A DNA stretch of 8,511 bases from Promethearchaeota archaeon (GCA_019058135.1 JAHLWE010000035.1:1-8511), one strand, 5' to 3'; numbered from the stretch's first letter, positions 1 to 6,265 are shown. Notes: generated from the sequence alone by a model not told the origin. Translations and numbers: made by a program.

Positions 1-1
1 C

Positions 2-403
2 ATTAAAGTAGTGTTTTTTGATTATACCAGTTCACTAAAAAAAAACACCATCATGGATAAAATTGAGAAATATCAACATTCCAAAATTATGTTATTCATT
101 GTCGGGACATATTGGTTTCGAAATTGGATTGGTCGAGTTAAGAAATTACCTAAAGATAAAAGAATTAAATATCCCGAAAATATTCGAATTATTAAATGGA
201 ATCTTTTTGCCGATTTGCTAAATTTAAGTGATGATAATCGGAAGCGACTTAAGGAAATTATTAAATTAAGTAGATTAAAAGATTTAGAAACCTTGAGAAG
301 GCTTAACGAACAAAATAATTATAAATTGCATCGTTTAAAAAAATCTAAAAATAAAAAAAAGGGGTCTAAAAACAATTTAGATGCATTTTTGTCGAAAATA
401 TAA
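2..403 (+). CDS. Unrecognised protein, C-terminal part (probably cut by the window edge)
   Basis: I do not recognise this gene. The frame is open from the left edge with no stop before the TAA at 401-403. The first possible starts inside the window are a GTG at 11 and an ATG at 53, and neither has a convincing Shine-Dalgarno sequence or TATA box. Residues before the ATG (IKVVFFDYTSS) read like a buried beta strand followed by a polar turn, so I infer that the true start lies to the left. The visible part alternates hydrophobic strands (KIMLFIVGTYWF, ENIRIIKWNLFADLL) with basic helices and ends in a very Lys-rich tail. The strand order and the Asp in FFDYTSS are loosely reminiscent of the C-terminal half of PD-(D/E)XK nuclease-like folds; that is a guess. 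It converges on the FTR-like gene. Confidence 0.6.
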   Translation: MKVVFFDYTSSLKKNTIMDKIEKYQHSKIMLFIVGTYWFRNWIGRVKKLPKDKRIKYPENIRIIKWNLFADLLNLSDDNRKRLKEIIKLSRLKDLETLRRLNEQNNYKLHRLKKSKNKKKGSKNNLDAFLSKI

Positions 404-483
404 AAAACAATGACAAAAACAGTTTGGAGATAAATGCTTTGTTGGTATCGTTGGAAAAAAATATAAGTTTTCTTAAAACGAGT

Positions 484-819
484 TTATACTTTAACATACA
501 TTTGACAATGGCAATGACCAAGTTCTTCAGCTTCATCTAAACATTCTTCACACGGGCATATGTTTTCGTCAATATGCTGGAGTTTACAAGGGCAATAAGG
601 AGCTCCTTCTTCTGTAATAAATTTATTTTCCCCCTTCAATAATACATTGACTTTTTTCTCTTCGTTCAATTTTATTTTATAATTTCTCACTTTAAATATT
701 CTCTCAATGATTCGACCATCCCCTAACTGAATGTTATATTTAAATTCCTTTTTTTCCTCGTTAAAAGCAGTATTATAAACGTCTACAAACTTTTGACAGT
801 CTTCAATTGTTTTAACCAT
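484..819 (-). CDS. Ferredoxin:thioredoxin reductase catalytic (beta) subunit-like protein
   Basis: A 111-residue protein whose last 36 residues carry the three paired-cysteine motifs of the FTR catalytic chain: CPC at 76-78, CPC at 88-90 and CHC at 103-105. In the plant and cyanobacterial enzyme the first Cys of the first and third motifs and both of the second bind a 4Fe-4S cluster, while the remaining two form the redox disulfide. By analogy C76, C88, C90 and C103 would be ligands and C78/C105 the disulfide. The spacing is unusual: 9 residues between the first two motifs and 12 between the last two, against 16 and 8 in the classical chain. An extra Cys lies at 93. The role would be passing electrons from ferredoxin to thioredoxin-like proteins in the cytoplasm. 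No variable subunit gene is visible. The ATG is preceded by GTGA six bases upstream, a weak SD match. Last gene of the minus-strand block, 102 bases after its neighbour. Confidence 0.82.
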   Translation of the reverse strand: MVKTIEDCQKFVDVYNTAFNEEKKEFKYNIQLGDGRIIERIFKVRNYKIKLNEEKKVNVLLKGENKFITEEGAPYCPCKLQHIDENICPCEECLDEAEELGHCHCQMYVKV

Positions 820-921
820 ATTTTCTCACTTATTATTGTTCTTGATTAATTAACAATGCGATTTCTTCATTTTATATTTTTTCCTTATTAATTAAAACCG
901 CTTCTTCTATTTAAAAACACT

Positions 922-1509
922 TTATGAATTTTCAATTTGTTTCAATTTCTTATATTCATACATATGCACGCTTAAAAAGAAGAAATAAATAATAAAGAAA
1001 TACCAAAATTCACTTGCAAGAAAAAGATTTAATAAAATCATTAAAATAAAAACAAGAATTTCTAAAATTTTACAGAATTTATTATTATAATATCTAAAAA
1101 CAAAAAAGGAATGCGCCACTTTATATTTTGAAAGAATTTCATCCATATTTTTCATATCTTCTGATGTAATTAATAATTTTAATCCAATTGTTTTTCCGGT
1201 ATAGAATAAATTTGTACCCCAATCAAATGTATCAAAGACAACATGAATTAAGAGAGTAATTCCGCACAATATTAATAAAAGATTGAAAATAGCTATTCCT
1301 AAAATTAAAACTATGATTCCTGGCCAGATGGAGTGGGTAAGGAGATTCCTATGGTTATGATCTTTTGCATATTTGGAAAAAAAAACATCGAAATCAATAA
1401 TAAATGCACAAAAAATAATCATAAAAAATTCAAATAAATTAATCTGAAGAAAGAAGTGGCTAATCGAGGCAATTATTACTCCAATGGCGTAATGTACATT
1501 TATATGCAT
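922..1509 (-). CDS. Membrane-bound metal-dependent hydrolase, YdjM/DUF457-like
   Basis: A 195-residue polytopic membrane protein with about five hydrophobic segments. Polar residues typical of the YdjM (LexA-binding inner-membrane-associated hydrolase) family sit at the membrane faces: H6 in HINVHYAIG, D39 and D41 in IDFDVF, the cluster D50-H51-x-H53-R54 with H59 (HNHRNLLTHS), and H89, D93 and D96 in IHVVFDTFDWG. The HR...TH and H...D patterns are the family hallmark and are thought to bind a metal. The substrate is not known for most members. The second half (from about residue 105) is a soluble loop followed by two very aromatic membrane helices and a basic tail. It starts at an ATG; another ATG ten bases upstream is out of frame. 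It lies 58 bases after the PfkB-type kinase on the same strand. Confidence 0.72.
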   Translation of the reverse strand: MHINVHYAIGVIIASISHFFLQINLFEFFMIIFCAFIIDFDVFFSKYAKDHNHRNLLTHSIWPGIIVLILGIAIFNLLLILCGITLLIHVVFDTFDWGTNLFYTGKTIGLKLLITSEDMKNMDEILSKYKVAHSFFVFRYYNNKFCKILEILVFILMILLNLFLASEFWYFFIIYFFFLSVHMYEYKKLKQIENS

Positions 1510-1567
1510 AACTGTTCATTAAAAAATAATCTTTTTATGATTTTTTTGGATTAATTTTAGTTTTCAA

Positions 1568-2551
1568 TTAGATATATTTTTTATTTTTTATTCGCTTTAA
1601 AACCATTTCCTTAGATTGGAACCCCTTCGGTCCTTTCATTTCAACTAAATAAGAAGATGCAGCAGACGCAAGATAACTTGCATTTTTTATTGATTCCCAA
1701 TCTTTCGAAGATTTTAAAAATTCATACATAAAAACAGACATATAGGCATCTCCGGCACCTGTTTCATCTACAACAAGATTAGATCTAAATGCAGGGATTT
1801 TAATTATTTTCTCTCCTTTCCTTGCAATTAATGAGCCTTTTTCACCAAGAGTAGTAATTATTAACGAATCATTCATTGTTAATTTATCAATTGATTTAAT
1901 AGGGTCTTTTATTCCTGAAAGTGTCCTCATCTCTTCCTCGGAGCCTTTTAAAATCAGATTGTCATTAATTAAATCACTTATATATGAAATCTTTTTGTTG
2001 AAACTTTTATCATATTTTAATGATATTTGCCCAGAATTATCAATTTTTCTGATAAATCCTTGGAGATCAATGGCAATATAACTATTCTTCAAATTTTTTA
2101 CTAAATTTTCTATGTATTCAATATCTATTTCATTACATAATGTGCATAAAAGAATAGCATCTGGATTTTTTGAAATATAATTTAATGGAAAATTCTTAAA
2201 ATTGAGATTAGGACTTTTAGAAATTAAGGTCAAATTTCTGGTATGATTAAAATAATTTAAAACAAAATTTGTATTTTTTGAATGGCTCCATGATATGCCA
2301 TCTAGATTAATATTTCTTTCGAGAAATTCTCTCAGAAATTCCTTTTTGAAATTTATACTTCCTAAATTTGAAACTATTCCAATCCAAGCATCACTAGTAT
2401 ATGTATCTAAAGCGAGTGATCCATATGTAACTCCACCTCCAATGGTTTGCATGCTATCCTGATTGAATCTAATAATTTTATCTAATGCAAAATGCCCGCA
2501 AAAAATAAATGTGAGTTTTTCCTTTAAGGCAAATTTTTTTGAATTATTCAT
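1568..2551 (-). CDS. PfkB/ribokinase-family carbohydrate kinase
   Basis: A 327-residue protein, normal length for the family, that should transfer phosphate from ATP to a sugar, sugar phosphate or nucleoside in the cytoplasm. The N-terminal substrate side has IGGG at 37-40 followed by a helix with YGSLAL. The ATP side has TTLGEKGS at 233-240 and the PfkB signature 2 as DETGAGDAY at 262-270, with D268 the expected catalytic base and GAG forming the anion hole. The NxxE motif before the nucleotide site is altered: KGSEEE at 202-207 has Ser where Asn is usual. The substrate cannot be told from the sequence. The start is an ATG inside TAATG; six bases upstream, after a TGAT, lies ATG-GGT-TAA, a two-codon frame that ends across this start. 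It sits 48 bases downstream of the coiled-coil gene. Confidence 0.88.
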   Translation of the reverse strand: MNNSKKFALKEKLTFIFCGHFALDKIIRFNQDSMQTIGGGVTYGSLALDTYTSDAWIGIVSNLGSINFKKEFLREFLERNINLDGISWSHSKNTNFVLNYFNHTRNLTLISKSPNLNFKNFPLNYISKNPDAILLCTLCNEIDIEYIENLVKNLKNSYIAIDLQGFIRKIDNSGQISLKYDKSFNKKISYISDLINDNLILKGSEEEMRTLSGIKDPIKSIDKLTMNDSLIITTLGEKGSLIARKGEKIIKIPAFRSNLVVDETGAGDAYMSVFMYEFLKSSKDWESIKNASYLASAASSYLVEMKGPKGFQSKEMVLKRIKNKKYI

Positions 2552-2599
2552 TAACCCATCAAAATAATTAATTTTTTTTTTAAAAATAATTAATATCTT

Positions 2600-3484
2600 T
2601 TATGATCTTAATTTGGAAATCATTTCATCTTTTTTTTTAACTTCAAATTTTAATTTATTAATCTTTTTTTGTAAATCCTCGATCAATCCAGCAAGAGCTC
2701 CAACTCCTGAACTAACAGTAGTGGAAGCTTCAGTTTGTTTTGATTCAAGTTCCATAATAATTGTTTCCTTTTCTTTTAATCGTTCTTCAAGTTTTAAAAT
2801 TATATTTGGATCTTCTGAAGTTAATTGAACAGACTCTAATTCCTTTAATTTTTGTAATAATCTCTCATTTTTATTTTCAAGTTCCATAATTCGCTCGAAA
2901 GCTGCTTCTTGTCCTTGAATTGACTTTAAATTTCTAAGATCTGCTTCGAGTCTCTCTGTATATTTTTTGCTTATATTTAATTTGTCTTGTAAATCTTTGC
3001 ATAATACATTTAAAGAAGCAGATGTTTCAACAACAGGGGTTGGTGCTTCCGTAATAACCTTTGCATCTTCTAATTTTTTAATTTGATTCCTTAATTCATT
3101 ATTAAGATTTGTAAGCTCTGCTATTTGGCTATTTTTTTGTAGAAATTCTTGTCTAAAATTATTTAATTGTGATTGATCACTTAAGGCTGAAGTACTGATC
3201 TTTAGTTTCATAATAGAAATTTCATTTTCTTTTTCTTCTAATTCTCTTCTTAACACATTTACTTGCGGTGGCAATTGAATGATATCGCTTTTCTTTTGAG
3301 TTTCTAAAAAAGCTACATGTTCTTTTAAATTTTTAATTACATTCTCTGCCTCACTTAATAATTCTACATTCTTCATTATTTTCTGTTTTAATTCTTCGTT
3401 TTCTTTAGTAAGTTGGTTAAATTCAATGGTTATTTCAGTTAATCTGTCAATAATCCCGGCAACACGGTTATTTTTTTCTGCCAT
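2600..3484 (-). CDS. Coiled-coil protein of unknown function
   Basis: A 294-residue protein made almost wholly of charged heptad-like helices, with no signal peptide or membrane segment. Three helical blocks are separated by short breaks: SDIIQLPPQ near 66-74, EAPTPVVETSAS near 146-157 and TEASTTVSSGVGALAG near 251-266. Related stretches recur: NVLRRELEEKENEI at 76-89, NVLCKDLQDKLNIS at 159-172 and GLIEDLQKKINKL at 266-278, suggesting repeated segments or simply shared coiled-coil bias. The start at MAEKNN is preceded by a TATA-like stretch centred about 26 bases upstream (minus strand of 3507-3514), so it may be transcribed on its own as a leaderless message. It lies 43 bases after the rhomboid gene. 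Coiled-coil similarity is too unspecific to name a function; a scaffold or filament role is only a possibility. Confidence 0.78.
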   Translation of the reverse strand: MAEKNNRVAGIIDRLTEITIEFNQLTKENEELKQKIMKNVELLSEAENVIKNLKEHVAFLETQKKSDIIQLPPQVNVLRRELEEKENEISIMKLKISTSALSDQSQLNNFRQEFLQKNSQIAELTNLNNELRNQIKKLEDAKVITEAPTPVVETSASLNVLCKDLQDKLNISKKYTERLEADLRNLKSIQGQEAAFERIMELENKNERLLQKLKELESVQLTSEDPNIILKLEERLKEKETIIMELESKQTEASTTVSSGVGALAGLIEDLQKKINKLKFEVKKKDEMISKLRS

Positions 3485-3506
3485 AATAATTATAAAATAG
3501 TTTTTT

Positions 3507-3514
3507 ATTTTAAA
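3507..3514 (-). promoter_or_regulatory. Possible TATA box for the coiled-coil gene
   Basis: On the minus strand this reads TTTAAAAT, centred about 26 bases before the ATG at 3484, which fits an archaeal leaderless start. A run of seven T (minus strand of 3512-3518) lies within or next to it and could also end the rhomboid transcript. In DNA this AT-rich, chance matches are common. Confidence 0.3.
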
Positions 3515-3527
3515 AAAAGTTTAATTT

Positions 3528-4106
3528 TTAGTATATGTTTTCAATATTTTTGTTTTTATTGATTAAAAATCCTAATAATAATCCTGAGAGCCCTCCGAAT
3601 AAGTGAGCCCAAATGTTTATTTCAGGTTGTCCTATCGATTGGACTAAAAAAAACATCAAATAAATTATTCCAAATAATATTGCACTTTTATCATATCTTA
3701 CATAACTCATTATAGCAGCACCAATTAGGCCAAAAACACAACCAGATGCACCTAAACTAATGACATTTGAAGGTAAGAGAAATAGACTAAATAGGTTTCC
3801 AATAAAACCGGACATGAAGTAAATCACAATATATTCAATTCTACGATAATTTGATTCTATTCCAATACCAAAAAGAAAGAGAAAAATCATATTATTAAAA
3901 AGATGCAATAAATCAGCATGCAAAAACATAGCTGTAAAAAGCCGATAAACTTCTCCCTCATAAACGTTTACTTTGATTTGAGAGAGTAATATCACATAAT
4001 CTTGTCCAAGTCCAACATTTATTATAAAATAAGCCATTACATTAATAGTTATTAAAACTAGAGTAATTCTAGCTTTTTTTATTGATTCTTCGTCTATAAC
4101 TAGCAT
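3528..4106 (-). CDS. Rhomboid-family intramembrane serine protease
   Basis: A six-helix rhomboid of 192 residues counted from the ATG at 4106. Catalytic and structural motifs are intact: YRLFTAMFLH leading to H63, then HLFNNM with H68 and N72 (the oxyanion-side HxxxN), GASG with the nucleophile S121, and WAHLFGGLSG with the catalytic H168. The protein should cleave transmembrane segments of other proteins within the membrane. The frame is open seven codons further up to a TTG at 4127 that directly follows the TAA of the MEMO gene (TAATTG), giving 199 residues. Neither start has a clear Shine-Dalgarno sequence, and I prefer the ATG. Either way it is almost certainly co-transcribed with MEMO. 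There is no extra soluble domain, so it is a minimal prokaryotic-type rhomboid. The substrate is unknown. Confidence 0.9.
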   Translation of the reverse strand: MLVIDEESIKKARITLVLITINVMAYFIINVGLGQDYVILLSQIKVNVYEGEVYRLFTAMFLHADLLHLFNNMIFLFLFGIGIESNYRRIEYIVIYFMSGFIGNLFSLFLLPSNVISLGASGCVFGLIGAAIMSYVRYDKSAILFGIIYLMFFLVQSIGQPEINIWAHLFGGLSGLLLGFLINKNKNIENIY

Positions 4107-4127
4107 TTTAATTGGTTTTAAATTCAA

Positions 4128-5030
4128 TTATATCGTCATAATCCCTGAAAAATAGCCTACACTATACTCACACGGTCCAGTTCCCCCTCCCTTGGCATAA
4201 CTTGTGTAATATTTTAATACTTCAGGAGTTTTTACATCTAAATTATTACAGATAAGCATTAAAGTAGTTATTGTTTGAGGCCCGCACACTGTTGTTGCTC
4301 TAGCGTGATTAAAAACCTTTTCAGGATTATTCTCCTTAAAACTATCCATAACTTTTTGATCTTTAACCCTCATTTCTTCTAAATCTTTTTTTGGATTCAT
4401 TATATCCCTAGGTTGCTTATGGGTCATGTCAGAAGAGGCTATTACAACGATATCTTTATTTTCTGACTTAATAACGGTTGCAATATCAATTGCGATATTT
4501 TTTAATACTTCAAAATTCATAGAACCTATTGTGATGGGAACTAATTTTGATTTATTAGCCGAACAGTAAACAATAAATGGTAATTGGACCTCAATGTTAT
4601 GCTCACGACTATGAGGGAATCCAAGATATGCCGATTGGTCGATTTTTATCGCATTGCTATTCTCTGCAATTTTTTTCCCTAATTCCGAATCGATCTCAAT
4701 ATCACCTAAAGGGGTTTCCCAAAAACCTTCTTCCAATAAAGCAATCCCACTATAGCCTGTATGGGTTGTACCTAAAACTATAACAGTATCAGGAATTTTT
4801 TCCCTAAATAAATTAAAAAATGTAAAAGATGCACAAGCAGCTGAATAGACATATCCAGCATGAGGAGATATTCCTCCATAAATTGTTCTACTTTCCTGAT
4901 TCTCACATTTAAAAGGCTTTCCTACTCCAAAATTTTTATCTAAAAATGATTCTTCGATAATTGATATCAAATCTGGTTCATATCTTGGATAAAATCCACC
5001 AGCTACAGCCATTCGTCTTTTTAAAACCAT
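4128..5030 (-). CDS. MEMO1-family protein (AmmeMemoRadiSam system protein B)
   Basis: A 300-residue protein from the ATG at 5030, the usual length for MEMO. Family landmarks run in order: AGGFYP near the N terminus, SPHAGYVYS with H57, LGTTHTG with H90, FPHSREHNIEVQLPF with H140 and H144, SSDMTH with D201 and H204, CGPQTI with C249, and a final EYSVGYFSGIM. The H57/H90/C249 trio and D201/H204 match the metal-site residues of human MEMO1 and the fold of class III extradiol dioxygenases. In archaea and bacteria the family is often linked with AMMECR1 and radical SAM proteins; neither is visible here, and the biochemical role is unsettled. A GTG at 5039 would add three residues. However, the GTGA at 5036-5039 sits five bases before the ATG and fits a weak Shine-Dalgarno site, so I chose the ATG. 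First gene of the minus-strand block. Confidence 0.93.
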   Translation of the reverse strand: MVLKRRMAVAGGFYPRYEPDLISIIEESFLDKNFGVGKPFKCENQESRTIYGGISPHAGYVYSAACASFTFFNLFREKIPDTVIVLGTTHTGYSGIALLEEGFWETPLGDIEIDSELGKKIAENSNAIKIDQSAYLGFPHSREHNIEVQLPFIVYCSANKSKLVPITIGSMNFEVLKNIAIDIATVIKSENKDIVVIASSDMTHKQPRDIMNPKKDLEEMRVKDQKVMDSFKENNPEKVFNHARATTVCGPQTITTLMLICNNLDVKTPEVLKYYTSYAKGGGTGPCEYSVGYFSGIMTI

Positions 5031-5060
5031 ATTTTTCACTATAAAATATAGTATTTTGTT

Positions 5061-5067
5061 TTTTATA
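5061..5067 (-). promoter_or_regulatory. Possible TATA box for the MEMO-rhomboid transcript
   Basis: The minus strand reads TATAAAA here, centred about 25 bases before the GTG at 5039 and 34 before the ATG at 5030. This predicts a transcript starting within a few bases of the GTGA, with a very short leader. Inferred from position and sequence alone. Confidence 0.4.
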
Positions 5068-5175
5068 ATGATTATAAAAACAATAAATTACATTTTAAAC
5101 ATTATTTATTTTATTTAAATAGGATATCATTTAGGTTATCATTTTTATTAAATTCATATAAAATTATTAAAAGAA

Positions 5176-5186
5176 TTTAATAAATA
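5176..5186 (+). promoter_or_regulatory. Candidate TATA box for the structured RNA
   Basis: TTTAATAAATA lies just before the GC-rich segment. Its centre is about 24 to 26 bases before 5202-5207, exactly where the first paired helix begins, as expected for an archaeal promoter whose transcript starts at the base of the closing stem. Confidence 0.45.
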
Positions 5187-5200
5187 TTGTTTATGCGAAG

Positions 5201-5350
5201 TTTGGATCAATGTCCCTTATTCGCACGGGCTGAAACCAGCAACCCCTATCCAATAGCCCGTGGGGGCATTTCGGATTACTTTAGGCGCTCGATATGAGAA
5301 TCTTTTTCCACAATTGAGGGATACCTTCGGAGATGATCCAATGCCGGATA
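5201..5350 (+). ncRNA. Candidate structured non-coding RNA, family unknown
   Basis: A GC-rich island of about 150 bases in very AT-rich DNA. Nested complementary segments can be traced by eye: a closing helix 5202-5209 with 5334-5341 (TTGGATCA/TGATCCAA, 8 perfect pairs); a second helix 5213-5219 with 5315-5321 (TCCCTTA with its partner, one G-U); an 8-bp helix 5224-5231 with 5255-5262 (CACGGGCT/AGCCCGTG); and a hairpin with GATT 5274-5277/AATC 5299-5302 and CTC 5288-5290/GAG 5296-5298, with a ten-base one-sided bulge. CCCC at 5243-5246 could pair with GGGG at 5263-5266 as a pseudoknot. The plus strand is preferred because a TATA box lies at the right distance and a T-rich stretch follows at 5354-5357. 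It lacks the diagnostic cores of archaeal SRP RNA, RNase P RNA, 5S rRNA and tRNA. The centre reads TGAAACCAGCAACCCC, close to an S-box core strand. No gene follows closely, so a free-standing RNA is more likely than a leader. Confidence 0.6.
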
Positions 5351-5353
5351 TGA

Positions 5354-5367
5354 TTTTATTAATTTAA
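5354..5367 (+). terminator. Possible T-rich terminator after the structured RNA
   Basis: TTTTATTAATTT follows the closing helix within about 12 bases. Archaeal RNA polymerase stops at such T-rich stretches, so this could set the 3' end of the candidate RNA. The surrounding DNA is AT-rich, which weakens the call. Confidence 0.3.
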
Positions 5368-5419
5368 TTAAATAGAATTTAATATATAAATTAAACAACC
5401 CTTGAGATTTCTAATTATT

Positions 5420-5436
5420 AAAACATCAAATGTTTT
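5420..5436. repeat. Short perfect inverted repeat
   Basis: AAAACAT, a three-base spacer CAA, then ATGTTTT: seven perfect pairs. It lies between the candidate RNA and the small reading frame before endA. It could be an operator half-site pair or a weak hairpin; in AT-rich DNA it could be chance. Confidence 0.35.
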
Positions 5437-5483
5437 CATAATAAGATTTGAATAAATTTTAATATAAAAATTGAATAATCTTT

Positions 5484-5579
5484 ATGATCTTTAACAAAAT
5501 CTATGATGATATTCTATCTAATTTTACTTCTTCAGAAAAAAATTTGCTAACTTTACTCAATAAGATCGAAAAATATTAG
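5484..5579 (+). CDS. Possible 31-residue small protein
   Basis: The frame starts at an ATG and ends at TAG 5577-5579, giving a peptide beginning MIFNKIYDDILSNF and ending LLNKIEKY. The periodic hydrophobic residues suggest a short amphipathic helix, with no membrane segment. A TATA-like stretch (TTTTAATATAAA, around 5457-5468) lies 20-odd bases upstream, close to leaderless spacing. It is followed 49 bases later by endA. I do not recognise it; frames this short arise by chance, so this is a candidate only. Confidence 0.22.
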   Translation: MIFNKIYDDILSNFTSSEKNLLTLLNKIEKY

Positions 5580-5587
5580 TATAAATA
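5580..5587 (+). promoter_or_regulatory. Possible TATA box for endA
   Basis: TATAAATA lies about 45 bases before the endA ATG, predicting a start near 5610 and a leader of around 20 bases that includes the TGAT at 5620-5623. A second AT-rich box near 5593-5602 would give a leaderless transcript, so which one is used cannot be decided from sequence. Confidence 0.35.
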
Positions 5588-5628
5588 AACTCTTAAAATA
5601 AATCAAATAATCAGATTTATGATTGTAT

Positions 5629-6222
5629 ATGGTAAAGGAAAACGTAATATCACTTGATGAAATCAAAGAAGAAGATATTCCAGAGGTTATCCCTGCGAAA
5701 TTAATCAATTCAAGGGTAATTATCTTTAATCCGCTATACGGTTCTTATTTATATGTGAATAATTTTTATGGAAGTCCATTGGGTATAAATAAACCTAGAT
5801 TGGAATATTATTCTAAACCTACGGAACTTTCATTAATTGAAGCACAATATTTGTTGGAATCAGGAAGAATCAGCATATTTGATGTAGAATTAAATAAAAA
5901 CCTTACATCAGAAAAATTTTTTGAATTTGCTAAAAATAAACATAATATGTTCGAGGACAAATACAAAATCTATAAAGATTTAAGAGATAAAGGATATGTG
6001 GTTAGACCCGCATTAAAATTTGGCGCAGATTTTGCGGTCTATAAGAAAGGACCTGGATTAGAGCATTCCCCATTTATCGTTCAAGTATTGCGGAGCGATT
6101 CTAATATTTCAGCAATTGAGATGGTAAGAGCTGGCCGACTTGCCACATCTGTGCGGAAACGCTTCATTATTGCAAATCCGCAGACTAAAACTTATTATGT
6201 TTTAAAATGGTTTAAACCTTAG
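5629..6222 (+). CDS. endA: tRNA-splicing endonuclease EndA
   Basis: A 197-residue archaeal tRNA-intron endonuclease that cuts pre-tRNAs at bulge-helix-bulge junctions, leaving 2',3'-cyclic phosphate and 5'-OH ends. The C-terminal catalytic domain begins near DKYKIYKDLRDKGYVV. It shows FGADFAVY with the catalytic Tyr (Y138), LEHSPF with the catalytic His (H146) and the late catalytic Lys in SVRKRF (K177). The N-terminal domain of about 100 residues contains LSLIEAQYLLESGRI, the typical pre-catalytic segment. The length matches single-domain subunits that assemble as homotetramers, or as heteromers if a partner exists elsewhere. I use the ATG at 5629; a TTG at 5623 is in frame and an ATG at 5619 is not. 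TGAT at 5620-5623 lies five bases upstream and could pair weakly with the 16S rRNA tail. It converges with the DUF47 gene 43 bases away. Confidence 0.93.
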   Translation: MVKENVISLDEIKEEDIPEVIPAKLINSRVIIFNPLYGSYLYVNNFYGSPLGINKPRLEYYSKPTELSLIEAQYLLESGRISIFDVELNKNLTSEKFFEFAKNKHNMFEDKYKIYKDLRDKGYVVRPALKFGADFAVYKKGPGLEHSPFIVQVLRSDSNISAIEMVRAGRLATSVRKRFIIANPQTKTYYVLKWFKP

Positions 6223-6265
6223 ATATTTTACATTCCTTCAATTTAATGTTTTGTTAAAAATGTTA

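Larger units (their letters stand above)
5031..5628. other. Long intergenic region between the MEMO gene and endA
   Basis: About 600 bases without a long reading frame. From 5031 to about 5175 it is very AT-rich and holds the minus-strand promoter of MEMO. From about 5201 to 5350 it becomes abruptly GC-rich and self-complementary (candidate RNA, listed separately). From 5351 to 5628 it is AT-rich again, with a 7-bp inverted repeat at 5420-5436, a 31-codon reading frame at 5484-5579 and a TATA-like box before endA at 5580-5587. No tRNA, rRNA, CRISPR repeat or insertion-sequence end was seen. Confidence 0.7.

Noticed and set aside
2572..2581. Run of ten T on the plus strand as a terminator
   Set aside because: Genes on both sides are on the minus strand, where this is poly-A; it cannot terminate their transcripts.
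2613..2828. 71-codon open frame on the plus strand
   Set aside because: It lies wholly antisense to the coiled-coil gene and mirrors its codon pattern; Ser/Phe-rich with no recognisable motif.
4577..4783. 68-codon open frame on the plus strand
   Set aside because: Antisense to the conserved core of the MEMO gene, with no family resemblance.
5326..5341. C/D-box or H/ACA guide RNA signals (GATGATC, and ACA at 5310-5312)
   Set aside because: The C-box-like string departs from the consensus at its last two bases, no properly spaced D box pairs with it, and the stem upstream of ACA does not form an H/ACA pocket.
5201..5350. SRP RNA, RNase P RNA, 5S rRNA or tRNA
   Set aside because: No GGAA-loop SRP core, no RNase P conserved regions, no 5S loop motifs and no T-loop/cloverleaf were found on either strand; the length also does not suit SRP or typical RNase P RNA.
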